From the NCBI GenBank assembly GCA_034401795.1, contig CM067374.1:129524901-129588900 (forward strand): 64,000 nucleotides of DNA, written 5' to 3'. The notes under the pieces were generated by a model, which saw nothing but the letters and a program-made list of their open reading frames with translations, did not search any database and was not told where the DNA came from. Source of the stretch: Chaetoderma sp. LZ-2023a. Its lineage: Eukaryota; Mollusca; Caudofoveata; Chaetodermatida; Chaetodermatidae. Each line of letters opens with the position of its first letter. Within the stretch, counting starts at the first letter, position 1. A program made the translations under genes and the position numbers. Below, in pieces: positions 18,717 to 29,934 of the stretch.

Positions 18717-18971
18717 ATGATTCTCATCATACTGATCGTGCTATTGGATGCCAAGTGGGCCCACTTCCGGGATGACCCCGAGTACAATCCTTGGGTCGAC
18801 CCCTTGCGGAGAAACATTTACGACCACTTTCACCCACATAAAGAGATCGAGTCCGTCTGCCACTTCTATGGGGTGGAGAGAGGACGTGGTTGTCTGCTGG
18901 AGACCCCTGCTCAGCACCAGATTCTCTGCATAACATGTGAACATGCCAGTCTGCCGTGGTTCAAATGCTAA
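18717..18971 (+). CDS. Small membrane-anchored protein (84 aa)
   Basis: Intact ORF. Residues 1-10 (MILIILIVLL) are a signal anchor. The rest is polar with four Cys in the C-terminal third (ESVCHFYGVERGRGCL, CITCEHAS). Promoter GTTTAA-N10-ATAG (18695-18714) lies two bases upstream of the ATG. Not recognised. Confidence 0.6.
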   Translation: MILIILIVLLDAKWAHFRDDPEYNPWVDPLRRNIYDHFHPHKEIESVCHFYGVERGRGCLLETPAQHQILCITCEHASLPWFKC

Positions 18972-19117
18972 TCACTTTAGCATCCTCCCAGGTGAGCGTT
19001 GTCAAGGTAGATGGAAGCCACTATGGGTGGTCCCATCATGCCGATGTGACTCTGGCAGAGACTATGTGTTTGCCTGAGCCTACACAGAATAGAGGCCAGC
19101 CCTTCTGGTGTGGTTGA
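18965..19117 (+). CDS. Terminal small ORF (50 aa)
   Basis: MLITLASSQVSVVKVDGSHY to QPFWCG. Its ATG overlaps the end of the preceding ORF (ATGCTAA). It may be a separate gene or the frameshifted C-terminus of that gene. It is the last coding stretch before the right inverted repeat. Confidence 0.4.
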   Translation: MLITLASSQVSVVKVDGSHYGWSHHADVTLAETMCLPEPTQNRGQPFWCG

Positions 19118-19118
19118 T

Positions 19119-19361
19119 GGCAATCAGTGGTGTATATCACTGTAGAGGCTTGTCTCTAAATGGGCGTTCAGCCCCTGGTAGTAGTAGTGTTGGGATGATA
19201 CTACCCCACTGGCAGCCATTCGACGCACCATGGTGGCCCCCGTTACAACAACCTATGCCCCAGGGATTGAGAGGGCAGTGGGAGGAGGGGAGGGGGGCCA
19301 CGGATCTCCGAATGGCGGCCAGTTGATGGAGGTGGTATCATTTTAATTCCACCACTACTAC
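19119..19361 (-). repeat. Right terminal inverted repeat
   Basis: Reverse complement of the left terminus. The inner part carries GTGTATATCAC, matching the ATATACACC before polB. The outer part ends CCACCACTACTAC at the TACTGT duplication. It contains extra G-rich sequence near 19280 relative to the left copy. Confidence 0.88.
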
Positions 19362-19673
19362 TACTGTACCAAACTAATAGACTGATATACACTGAAAAAT
19401 CCAAGAATATGGAAATCGACAGGTTAGAAGGTACCTTGATGGAGGCGGAATTCCAGTTGCATCGATCCTGTGAACAGATTGTTTTCCTGAACAGGAGAGT
19501 GGAAGAGTTTCAAGAAGATACAAATGATCTAACCAGGCTGGTCTTCGCCGATTCTGTTATAACTCCTGACTACGCCTAGCAGTCCTGGAAGGAGTCCGGA
19601 ACATGTACTACGAATATGCCAGGAGTAAATCCGATCTCGTAGTGTCCATTCGACAGCAGATTGGGTGTAAAAG
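19362..19673 (+). repeat. Host tandem unit 2, right part
   Basis: Resumes exactly where the left part stopped: TACTGT then accaaactaatag, matching 1332-1350 of unit 1. Confidence 0.92.
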
Positions 19674-19677
19674 AATG
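19409..19677 (+). pseudogene. Broken copy of the coiled-coil ORF (unit 2)
   Basis: Begins MEIDRLEGTLMEAEFQLHR. One A is missing relative to unit 1 (caagaagatac versus caaagaagatac), which shifts the frame and leads to a TAG near 19577. The distal part survives in another frame (MYYEYARSKSDLVVSIRQQ). Confidence 0.85.
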
Positions 19678-20154
19678 AATGGAGTGAACTTTCATGCCTT
19701 GCGCATACAAAGGCCCTTATCAGGGCCATTCATGTCTTCGAATGAGATCTCTTATCTGCTATGCAATAACAACAGTGTGTTTTAAAATTCCGCATAAATT
19801 TCCCAAATCACACCGTTTCCACTTCGTTCTCATAACGGTAATTTTAGCTGGACAATCACCCGCATAGACATCACACAACACATCAGCGGAACAAACATAC
19901 AATATGAACAATCAGCTTGCTATCAAAGGACCACCGAAGAGAACTATGTCTCCAAAGAGTCCTATGGATTTTAATGCATATAATATTGTCAACAATTGTC
20001 TCCCATACACAGGATAAAGCACAATTGTCATTTGAATGGGTACATAAAGAAATACTCACATATCATTATCAATTAATCAATATGTACTACGAATATGCCA
20101 GTAGTAAATCTGACCTCGTCGTATCCATTTAACAACAGATTGGGCGTGTAACAG
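19674..20154 (+). repeat. Host tandem unit 3, internally deleted (481 bp)
   Basis: The first ~410 bp match the unit start. At 20082 the sequence jumps from the AT-rich part straight to the ORF end (atgtactacgaatatgcc), skipping the satellite and most of the ORF. Confidence 0.9.
20082..20132 (+). pseudogene. ORF remnant in unit 3
   Basis: Only the YYEYASSKSDLVVSI end remains, closed by TAA. Confidence 0.8.
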
Positions 20155-21480
20155 AATGAATGGAGTGAACTTTCATGCCTTGCGCATACAAAGGCCCTTA
20201 TCTGATAATATCAGGGCCATTCATGTCTTCGAAAGAGATCTCTTATTTGCTATCAAATAACAACAGCGTGTTTTAAAATTCCACATTAATTTGCAAGATC
20301 ACACTGTTTCCACTTGGTCCTCATAATGGTAATTGTGGCTGGACAGTCACCCGCCTAAACAACATACAACACATCAGTGGAACACACATATAATATGAAC
20401 AATCAGCTCGCTATCAAGGGACCACCGAAGAGAACTGTCTCCAAAGAGTCCTATGGATTTTAATGCATATAATATTGTCAACAATTGTCTCCCATACACA
20501 GGATAAAGCACACTTGTCATTTGAATGGGTACATAAAGAAATACTCACATATCATTATAAATTAATCAATATGTACTCAGGCTAACAATGCAATAGATCA
20601 ATCATCAGCTCATTCAAGCTGTTATTGTTCAAATCCTAATCTATAATTACTTAACGCAAATTGTATTCTTTTTATTCTTGAAGATCTACACACAGGTCTA
20701 TAATTCCTCTGGGAGACACATAATTGTTAGATAAGTAGTTCTGTAATCTGTCCATGGATGGATGGGTGGGTGGGTGGTTGATGGATGGATGGGTGGATGA
20801 CTGGGTGTGTAAATGGATGGATGGGAGAGTGGGTGTGTAAATGGATGGGTTGTATATGAGTGGGTGGGGTGGGATGGATTGTGGGTGAATGGGTCGTATG
20901 TGCGTGGGTGGGATGGATAGATAGTGGGTGGGTGGTGAGTGGATGGGGGGTGGATGGATGGGATTGTCGGGTGGATGGATGGATGGATGGATGGTTGGTG
21001 GGTGGGTATGGATGGATGGATGAGAGAGTGGGTGTGTAAAAGGATGGATGGACGGATGAGTGGATGTGTAAATGGATGGATGGGAGTGGGTGTGTAAATG
21101 GATGGGTTGTGAAAGTGGGTGGGTGGATGGTTGATGGGGTGGGCTGGATGAATGGATGGATGTGGTGGGCGTGGATGGATGGGTGGGTCGTGGGTGGGTG
21201 GTTGCTTGGGTCGTATGTGGGTGAGTGGGATGGATGGATGGATGGTGGTGGATGGATGGATAGATGGGTGGAAGCATGGTGGGTGGGTGGGTGTGGATGG
21301 GATGGATGGATGGGTGGATTAATGGATGGATGATGGAGTGGGTGAATGGATGGATGGATGAATGGTGGGTGGTGGGTGGATGTATGTATGGTGGGTGTGG
21401 GTGGGATGCGGTGGGTGGGTGGATGGATGGATGGGAGTGGGTGTGTAAATGAATGGATGGATGGATGAGTGGGTGGGTGA
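20155..21480 (+). repeat. Host tandem unit 4, truncated in its satellite
   Basis: Matches the unit start, with a small duplication (tctgataatatcaggg) near 20200. From about 20752 the satellite is degenerate (GGATGGGT variants). Similarity to the unit ends near 21480, so the array terminates here. Confidence 0.85.
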
Positions 21481-21481
21481 G

Positions 21482-22660
21482 CTCTCGAAAACAAGACATT
21501 TTAACTTTCCTATTGCTTTAGTATATGGGATAATGTGGCTATTAAACTGTTTATCTGACGGTTTAGAAAGCGGAAATTTCAAATCAGAATCCACAAGAAC
21601 CTATATAAAAACAATTTCAGCTTCAAAATCCATCAAATACAAACATACAATATCGCTGCACACTACATTTTGATTGGTGCACAATTGTTTTTTCTTGGAA
21701 ACTAGCTTATCCAAGATGGCCACTGAACCATTTAACCAATCACGTTGCTTCGAACAAACCTGGTTCAGATCTTTCCCTAGATGATGTTTCATGAGTTTCA
21801 ATCCCACCAAAAGTATTCAGAGAGGACTATAGACATTTCTAAGAATCCAAGATGGCTGCCAGCCAGATTGGACGATCGGCTTCCTTTGAACAAACTTGGA
21901 TCTCTATGACTAAATATAATTGTAATCGGCTCATTGGTTCTCGAGAAGACATTTAAAATTTCATATTGCTTTAGTATGGGAGTTTTTTTTAGAAAATATC
22001 CAACATGGCCACCAAATCATTCATTGGACACTTTCAAATGTGGAAATTTGAAATCAGCATACACAAAAACCTATACAAAATCCATTTTCGTCTCCAAAAC
22101 CCATCAAATAAAAAAATCCAACATGGCCACCAAACATGCTACACATTGATTCACGGCGGCCATGTTTTTCCATGTATCAACTTCTCTTAACAGCCTTTAA
22201 TGACCCTTAGTACCTAATCATATCTAACAAATTTAGGCCTGATCCGTTCAGCAGTTCTGGAGGTTTAAAAAAAAAAAAAAAGGTCATCCAAGATGGCTGC
22301 CAAAGCATTTGGCCAATCACGTTCACTTGAGCAAACCTGGTTCACCTCTCTGCCTAGATGATATTTCATGCATTTTAATCAATCCACCCAGCTGTTTCAA
22401 AGAAGATTCTAAGATGTTTCTAAATATAGGTCAAAATCCAACATGGCTGCCGGCCAAATTGGCCGATCCACTTTGTTTGAACAAAACTTGGATTTCTATG
22501 TCCTAAGGATGCTTCCTACCACAATTAATTGAAATTGGCCTTGTGGTTCTTGAGAAGTCATTTAAAGAAAAAGTTGACGGACGATGGACAGTCGCCATGG
22601 CATAAGCTCACTTGGCCATGCGGACCAAGTGAGATAAAAACAACACATTCAGTATAGGAT
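21482..22660. repeat. Dispersed repeat with 'aagatggc/caacatggc' blocks (two tandem relatives)
   Basis: Blocks ATGGCTGCC, CCAATCACGTT and GATGATATTTCATG recur at about 21710-21960 and 22285-22640. The second ends in GACGGACGATGGACAG, CATAAGCTCACTTGG and CAAGTGAGATAAAAA. Related copies lie near 43246, 55551 and 62165. No coding. Confidence 0.65.
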
Positions 22661-22933
22661 ATCAAACAATATTTATTTTGTTTAGGAAGTTGTGGCTATA
22701 AGGTGTCTAGCATGCTATACAATAGTTATGTAATGTGTATGAGGGCCAATAATACAAATTAATACAGCGTTTCATCATCGCGAAACCGTGGGTGGGGGAG
22801 GGGGGGGGGAATGGCGGGAGGAGGTAATAGAAAGTACAAGACACATCGTTTAATAATCACACTCAGAAATAATGTGGTGGCACTTTGTTACTGTAGTGGC
22901 TATAATGAAAGTAGCTATAAATATTATACACAG
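22661..22933. other. No gene seen; G-run
   Basis: AT-rich DNA with a short poly-G tract near 22798-22809. Confidence 0.6.
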
Positions 22934-23338
22934 AATGGACCTTTCCAGTTTATCCATCATTCATATGATATCATAATCAACTAACTACATGACGTGTAGG
23001 ATGACGTCATAATCAACAATGTCATGAATGACATAGATAAGTGCATCATGAACGCATAATTGGTGACGGACTAAGCGTTGTTGTACAAATTGTATGTCTA
23101 CTATTTATCAAACATGCTGTTGAATAGTTTGAAACTAAATTTGATTGGGTGCTGTTGCTGCCATTGGCAGCAACAGCAACCAGTCAAATTAGATTCAAAA
23201 TATTTAACAATTTACCTGTATAGTTTTCTGGATAGTGATAGTCAGAGTTCAGGGATCGATCGATCCCAACACAAGTGAGATGTGGGTGGAGCTTAGCTAG
23301 AGATGGGCGGGGCATAGCTAAAACTGGAAAAGTCCATT
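22934..23338. mobile_element. Family C MITE with hairpin core, full copy
   Basis: Ends are inverted: aatggacctttccagttt at 22934 and aaactggaaaagtccatt at 23338. The core (about 23110-23212) is a palindrome around GCTGTTGCTGCC / GGCAGCAACAGC flanked by GAATA-TTTGAAACTAA arms. Between are GATGACGTCATAATCA and a GATCGATCGATCCC block. Too short to encode a transposase. Confidence 0.8.
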
Positions 23339-23394
23339 AATTAACAATTAACAAATTCAATCCATCAACACAAGCAGTATCCTTGTTTTCAGAT

Positions 23395-23590
23395 TAAAAT
23401 ACTTAACTCTCTGACTGCTGCAAGCCACCAGACAATAATTTCAATGGGCAATAACTCTGCTGAATATTTTGAAAACAATTGGACTGACAGAATTGTTTTC
23501 AAAATATCCAGCATATCCAGAGTTAAACCCCATGGAAAATGTAGTCTGCAGAAACTGACAAGGCAGACAGTTATTTCAAATGCTTCAGCG
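23395..23590. mobile_element. Family E MITE
   Basis: Inverted ends around CTGACTGCTGCAAGCC and GGCAGACAGTT, with core GAATATTTTGAAAACAATT facing AATTGTTTTCAAAATATCC. Relatives at 29935, 56312 and 58432. Confidence 0.65.
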
Positions 23591-23649
23591 GTCAAGATTG
23601 GTTAACAAAATCTAAATCTAGGCCTAATAAATACACATTTGCATGACGA

Positions 23650-23817
23650 GTGAAGACTATTTTTGAAATTTCATCACTGTAATGACTGGCCTGCTTATCG
23701 AGCCAGACATTCATGCGGTAAATTTTTTTAAATTATTCTTTTTTTGTCCTACAAATGGACATTTCTCGAGACCATTTATGAGGCTGATTTTGGTCTACTT
23801 GACCAGTAAAGGCTTAA
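23650..23817. mobile_element. Family A foldback element, partial
   Basis: Palindrome centred near 23700: AATGACTGGCCTGCTTATCG then AGCCAGACATTCATG. Confidence 0.7.
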
Positions 23818-24241
23818 ATATGTTGCTGCCTAAGCAATGTCATAGTAAAATTTAATATTATTAACATCAGTATTCCTTTGAAAATAATCTGACTTAAAGC
23901 TGTTGGAGCAAACAGTTTTTAAACAGATTGGTTTCTCAATGCAATGAAATTATGGTGAAACGATTCTCGGATAACATCTAACGCGAAACTATCTTACAAA
24001 TCTTAAGTCGAAAATATATAACATAATTAATTAATTAATTATTTAATTATTATTTACGTAAAATCTAAAATAGATATTTAGCAGAACTACATTGAAATAC
24101 AAAGCTGAGTACAAATACAGCGGTGCTGCGCTAGAAAAATGAAAAATATCTATTTATCCAAATACAAATCATTGGCGGCAATCATATACAAGTGTCAGCG
24201 ATTCTGCGTAGAAAATTATGAATCATCACCATGCACAAGTT

Positions 24242-24482
24242 AACCTTTTAACACTCAAACTTATTAATAAAAAAAGTTGCAATTTCCTCAAAGAAAATGC
24301 CCATTTTCAGACCAAGAGAGGATTATTTTTGAAGATTTATCATTGAAATGACTGGCTCAATTATCGGGCCAGTTATTCCAGCAGCAAAGTTTTAAAGATA
24401 GTCATCTCTTGGTCTGCAAAGGAACATTTCTCAAGACCAGTGAACAATCGGCTTTTGGCTGGTTTTAATATAAAAGGGTTAA
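24242..24482. mobile_element. Family A foldback element
   Basis: Full-length copy from aaccttttaac to aagggttaa, centre GGCTCAATTATCGGGCC. Confidence 0.8.
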
Positions 24483-24560
24483 TATATATATATATATGTG
24501 GTGTTTTTCTTAACCCTTGAAGCTCCAGTCTCTCAATTTCAACACACCAATACAGGAAAG

Positions 24561-24637
24561 GTGTTGAATATCTTGAAACTAATTTTACTGAGGGCATGCT
24601 GCTGCCAGTCAAATTAGTTTCAATAAATTCAACACAA
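24561..24637. repeat. Solo B-core palindrome
   Basis: GTGTTGAATATCTTGAAACT faces AGTTTCAATAAATTCAACAC. Confidence 0.75.
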
Positions 24638-24639
24638 TA

Positions 24640-26050
24640 GTCCCTACATCATAAAGAAATTGTTCTTTCTGGCCTTTAAGTGTTAAAGAGATAATTACAC
24701 TATCAAAAAATGGTATTTTGCATATATTTCTAAGCGAAAAACTCATAACTGTTATATCGGGAAAGATGATAATATAACTAAGAATCTAATGTATTAATAT
24801 ATTATCCCGAAAAAACTGATACATGTATTAACAATGTTATAAATTGTTACATTTCATCGCAAATACCCACTCGCTATAACATTTATCGAAACAACGGACT
24901 ATATACAATATGACTTGTAGTAGATTCAATTTCTTGATTTCTCCACACATTAAAATATACATATAATACAATACGCACATGAAATGTAATCTATTTTATG
25001 GGTTTACGGTAATTGACTATAAGACAATTTGTACAGAGTGTGTATATTCTGACAATATGATAACTTTATTTAACATAATTATAATAGCAGTTCTATAAAA
25101 CAATTAATAAAACAATTAATACATATGAACAGTAACTTTAAATCATATCCTACTAACCAGAAGCAAACACAGATATATTGACAAACCAAGGGTGGTAATC
25201 AAGGCAGACAATGGCGAAAATGGCATAATAATTTAACGTTATTACATTCCCTGAATGCATCCTCGCTTATCCATTTCAGAGCATTGTTTATTTTGTAAAA
25301 TATATCATGTCGCTGCAGATTTTCATTTTAATAATCTTCCAATCACAGAATCAATTCGAAACAAACAACTGATATCACTGTCAAAATGGGACATTCCACA
25401 ACAAGAACTTTTCCAATCATGTCATACATTCAAGGATCTACTTGACCATTCAATGCTGGTATTTTAATATGGTGAACGCGTTAGACTTCAATATAAATAC
25501 TTTTTCTGTATTGCTCTTAGATGCAATATTTCATTAGGCCAAAAAATAAGGTTAAAAAAAATTTCATCGTGCAGATCACAAATGATAAAGTTTAAATTAT
25601 GCTGATTATTTTATTTCACTTTCTAAAACGCTTAGACAGCTTTAGACAGGAACACAATTGAGTCAATTTGTGTTATAACAATCAATAGGTCTTATCTTCA
25701 TTTCTGCTGAAAGTACTTATACTTCATATAATACTGCAAGGGTTCCAATAAAAGCCGAAACACACTCATGAATGTAGCTACTTAGCGAAGTGCTGAAGAT
25801 TTCAGATGCAAAAAGTCAGCTTATGTTTAGCTATACCGTATGTAACCTTTCTCCATTGATATGCAAATGATCCTTTTGCCAGATATCCAATTAAATTGCA
25901 GCCATCAAACTTGTCTGAAAATTCTGAAACTAGGAAGATCTCCGATCCATAGCGACTGATACTTACAATGCCAAATGTATGTAGTGACATTCATCCTTTA
26001 TTAGATATAATGCAATATATAGCAATAATGCTTACAAAACGATTAACGAC
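24640..26050. other. AT-rich stretch, no gene seen
   Basis: Long AT-rich DNA with no coding stretch that reads like protein. Short ORFs at 25255 and 25802 look incidental. Confidence 0.6.
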
Positions 26051-26294
26051 CAAAACATTATCCGGGAAAAATGACATTTGTCTCCGGACACTGGCGGAAC
26101 ACACATAGTCTCGGAGAACACACCGAAAAGAACACAAATGATATTTGTAACGCGTATTTCAAGCGACAACAGAGCCAGCCAGGACAGGAGACAAAGCCCA
26201 GACTACAAAATAATACCAAACGAGGAACTGAAATGGACAAACGAAATACAATAACACAAGGCACAGATGAGGATAAACAAAGTCTGAATACAAG

Positions 26295-26320
26295 CCTTAG
26301 GTCCAGCGTGTCACCTAAGG
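26295..26320 (+). repeat. Covarying hairpin, copy 1
   Basis: Stem CCTTAGGT / ACCTAAGG (8 bp) with 10-nt loop CCAGCGTGTC. The loop is conserved in two other copies. Confidence 0.75.
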
Positions 26321-26702
26321 AAGCTAGACGGCACAGGTATGCAGGAATATAGAGAAAGCAATTCACTAGCTTATTTCCATAAGTGAATAACTCAGTTAAT
26401 CATTAAAACATCGAGTGGAATTTTGTTTTATTCCTAATTTCTGTTCACTTTCATTTGCCAACGTGTTAATTTTTTGGAACAATCTTGCCGAAACCTGTTG
26501 CGGTAAGACAGCAAAAAGATTCAGCAAAATTGTTTTCAAAATATACACAAGCCTTTCTTCTACTGCAGTAATTACATTGTCTTTTCGCATTCCGTGTAAT
26601 GAGGGTTAAATATAATTGATGTTAGTATTACGGATAGATGCATGGAAACAGCTTAAAGTAAACGCACACAATATTAGCAAAATAAACATGCTAAATAGGT
26701 AG

Positions 26703-26942
26703 TTAACCCTTTAATGTCTAAACATTCTCAAGGATATCAAAATATTTGCTTACCTAATGTCCATCTGCAGACAAAACGAAGACTATTTTTGAAAATTTAC
26801 CACTGAAATGACTGGCTCGATTATCGAGCCAGTCATTCCTGTGGTACAATTTCAAAAGTAGTCTTCTCTTTGCCTTTAAATGGACATTCCTTGAGACTAC
26901 TGCCCAGGTCGGTTTTAGCCGGCTTAGCCATTTAAGGGTTAA
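26703..26942. mobile_element. Family A foldback element, reference copy
   Basis: Near-complete palindrome of about 240 bp: TTAACCCTTTAATG at the left end, AAGGGTTAA at the right, and centre GACTGGCTCGATTATCGAGC. Inner arms read AAAATTTACCACTGAAATG and a TGGACATT block. Foldback MITE with no coding capacity. Confidence 0.85.
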
Positions 26943-27890
26943 TCAAAAGATCAGAATAGTCGAGTCAGCATAAATTTAGATTTGTCACAAAATACGTCAA
27001 AGACAAAAGCTTTCCTTATCAATAACCTGCATCCAGGCCTACGCTGCCTGCCGTTGACTAAGCAACTGGGATCTTCAGTACCGTCGTGGCGATACAGCCA
27101 AGCTGCTCGGGCAATGTCAGGCAGAAGCAACTGATGTACACAGACTTAAGCTTATCATCAAATGCTAAAACTGCAATGCCACAGATCTGTGACATCGCAA
27201 TAAAGGATCGCTTTAGACATCTGTTCATGACTCGCCCGGCCATACAATATAGCTGTTATACAGACCCAACTCCAGCATGTCAGTCAGGAGGCCAATATCT
27301 CCGAATCAAGGGAGGGTAACTGTGTCAATGTAGCGATGAATGAGTACACACACAGATACCCTCTAAATAACCCTGATACGGAGAGGGGCATCTAATGTAC
27401 AACAAGCTATACATATTCCAGATCCCAACCGTGTCCAGACACTAAAGATCGACCAACATAAGAGGGGTATAATAAACATAAACTTTGAAAATAAAACTCA
27501 ACAAAATTAATTACTATCAGGTTATAACAAAATAATAAAAATGCATGAAAAAAACCCAAAAACAATATCAATAGTATAAAAAACTGTATGTATATAAGAC
27601 AGAAAACGGTCGACGAAAATGACTGACATGGAGAACGCCATTAACAAACTGATGTACATCTGCATATGGGGCTACAAAAAAGATTCGTGTAAAACCCACT
27701 CAAGCAAAATGCAACCATGAGACACCACATGACTCCACAAGAACGAACAAAAAAAGACATCGACGCTGACATACATGATATACGATTAAACAAACCTTCA
27801 TGCGATAAAGGCCAACTCATGAATATCATCCATAGGTAATGCTTTAAGCCAAGGGAGATTACTCTGATGCCATCGAATTTGTCAGAAACA
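26943..27890. other. No gene seen
   Basis: Mixed AT-rich DNA. Small ORFs at 27058-27319 on both strands overlap each other and show no recognisable protein. Confidence 0.5.
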
Positions 27891-27912
27891 CGAATGGAAA
27901 ATGTATTATTGA

Positions 27913-27967
27913 AAAATTCTACTGATATGACTGGCTCTTAAGAGCCAGTCATATCAGTGGAAAATCT
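27913..27967. repeat. Solo family A core palindrome
   Basis: GATATGACTGGCTCTTAAGA continues into its complement, with no outer arms. Confidence 0.8.
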
Positions 27968-28168
27968 TTAAAAACACCTCCTTGCAAGAATTCTTGATAA
28001 GAGCTCAATGGAGGTTACTCTGTAAACAAGTTATCTCCCTTTCTGGAAATGACTACCGTAATAAGTAGTCAAATAGACATATTCTAGAGCCTTATGGCTT
28101 TCATAGTGAGACGAGGTTTGTCGAACCGTTTACTTGTACTATATAGATGTTGACCCAGTGTCCGACGC

Positions 28169-28489
28169 ATGTCAATATCAGTGCAGGCCCTAGGTCCTGC
28201 GTGTCACCTAGGGTTTCCACTCTATTCCGATCACCGTGAACTTTGGGCCATGGTTGGTGCGTTAGTACACATGAAACAACAGCATCGACGCAAAGTCCAT
28301 GATGATGGGCAAAGGGGCTATGGCATGCACCGATATGATCACATGTTGCAAGAATTCAACAAAATGCATGGAAAGCACTGGAAGTTAAGCATGATTTTTT
28401 TTAAATCATGCACAAATTTAACTAGAGCTAGCAATGTTGGGGAAATTACCAGAAAGCCGCAAACACCAACAACCACATGCAAGCTTTAG
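28169..28489 (+). other. ORF between two covarying hairpins, not recognised
   Basis: A 106-codon ORF (MSISVQALGPACHLGFPLYS). Its ends coincide with the hairpins at 28188 and 28484. His/Lys-rich with no domain seen. It may be a decayed element bounded by direct copies of the hairpin. Confidence 0.3.
28188..28213 (+). repeat. Covarying hairpin, copy 2
   Basis: Stem CCCTAGGT / ACCTAGGG, loop CCTGCGTGTC. Confidence 0.75.
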
Positions 28490-28509
28490 GTCCAGCGTGT
28501 CACTTAAAG
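28484..28509 (+). repeat. Covarying hairpin, copy 3
   Basis: Stem CTTTAGGT / ACTTAAAG with one G-T pair, loop CCAGCGTGTC. Confidence 0.75.
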
Positions 28510-28727
28510 GGGCTGACAGTCCAGCTTCACGATGTAGCTAAAGGTCAAAGTTCACAGAGGAAATCAATGACCCATAGTGATGGATAAAACAAGATGCAGC
28601 CGCTCATGCAACGGGTTGACAAGTGTTAGGACAATGCAAGAAATTTCCAAAACGGAGCGCTCAATAACAAGAGTATTATATTGGTGTTACAAAATGTAAA
28701 TTTCACGATATGCATAAGGGAAAACCT

Positions 28728-28818
28728 GTTGAATGTCTTGAAACAATTTTGACTGAAATCTGTTGCTTCCATATGCAGCAGCAGCTTTCACTCAAATTAG
28801 CTTCAAAGTAATCAACAG
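28728..28818. repeat. Solo B-core palindrome
   Basis: GTTGAATGTCTTGAAACAA to TTCAAAGTAATCAAC. Confidence 0.75.
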
Positions 28819-29934
28819 ACCATTCCCTACATTGTGAATATGCTTTTCCGGGTTAAGTGTAAATATTAAATTATGCCGTTGAGCCGTCTCTAAGGCAGAC
28901 AACATGAGTATATTATCAAGCTTAGCAGACTACCAGTGGTGCTGATTATGTATTTGATTTTAAAAAACCCGAAATAATATTAAAGCTAGCTGCTGCAATA
29001 AAATACATATAACATTGACACATATTATCACATTTAAATAGAGCAACGGCCAATAAAGCCCAAGCCCAAAACGAGAAACATGTGGATTGCCAGATTATGA
29101 CAAAATCCTCTTTGGAAAGACATTTTGCAAAAGGGGTCTTTTTAATTAATTTATAAATAAATTATAAATACGAAATCTTTTCATGGAAAAAAAGATATCC
29201 CCATATAAAAATGTACAGACTATTTACACTGGCATCAATTACCACTATGTATACACAGGTATTTACAGAACAGTTTCATAGCATATTTACAAATAATTGC
29301 TTGCAAATTTTTGTATTAATGTAATGTTAAGATAGAATAGGGACTTCATGACCAGTAATGTTGTGCTCGTGAGATCATCGATATCTGGAACTGCAACCCA
29401 GCAGTATTTCGACAGTTTATGTTGACACTATTTAACCATCCATCTATTCATATGCAAAGTAGTACTTGGAAATATACACCTCATTTGCATAACAATTGCA
29501 AAGCTGACTTTTTTGGAACTATACACACCTCATTTGCATAACAATTGCAAAGCCGATTTTTTTTTTTTGTAAATGTGCATTTCCCTGCGTATTTTACTCA
29601 TTATTAACTCAATATACAGTGAAAAATTAGTTATTGATTACATTAAAGGTTTTGTTAATTTCTTAACATGCAAATTGCTCTTTCGAAAATGTACTTCATT
29701 TGCATAATAATATACCAATGGCCATATTCCGTTGGCTCAAATTAAAAAATACAGCTTAAAAGTTGAATGAAGATGAATTGTTATTAGCAATGTATTACAT
29801 GACTCAATTATTATGAATACAAACATTTTCCCCATATGACTAGTACTTTAAAAAATTGTAACATTATGAAATATAATTAAATATTTAAATGTATATATAT
29901 TATATAATTATCAATTACACATGTAATTTAACTG
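28819..29934. other. AT-rich, short tandem with ATTTGCAT
   Basis: A 49-bp duplication (CCTCATTTGCATAACAATTG at 29479 and 29528). Otherwise nothing is seen. Confidence 0.6.

Larger units (their letters stand above)
2645..19361. mobile_element. Polinton/Maverick-type (adintovirus-like) provirus, decayed
   Basis: A 16.7-kb element flanked by the target duplication TACTGT (2639-2644 and 19362-19367). Polintons are known for 6-bp duplications. The termini are inverted repeats: left CGTAGTAGTGTTGG, right (reverse complement) GTAGTAGTGGTGG. Gene content is diagnostic of the group: protein-primed PolB, rve integrase, FtsK/A32-type packaging ATPase and a capsid gene. The insertion point is proven by the uninterrupted homologue in unit 1 (TACTGT at 1332-1337). 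At least 17 in-frame stops, several frameshifts and one internal duplication show that it is no longer functional. Left-end base assignment is ambiguous by one nucleotide. Confidence 0.93.

Noticed and set aside
20672-21499. 275- and 255-codon His/Pro/Thr ORFs on the minus strand
   Set aside because: Same satellite in degenerate form. Two overlapping frames are equally open.
29479-29540. ATTTGCAT octamers as an enhancer
   Set aside because: Two copies are explained by a 49-bp tandem duplication. No gene nearby to support a regulatory role.
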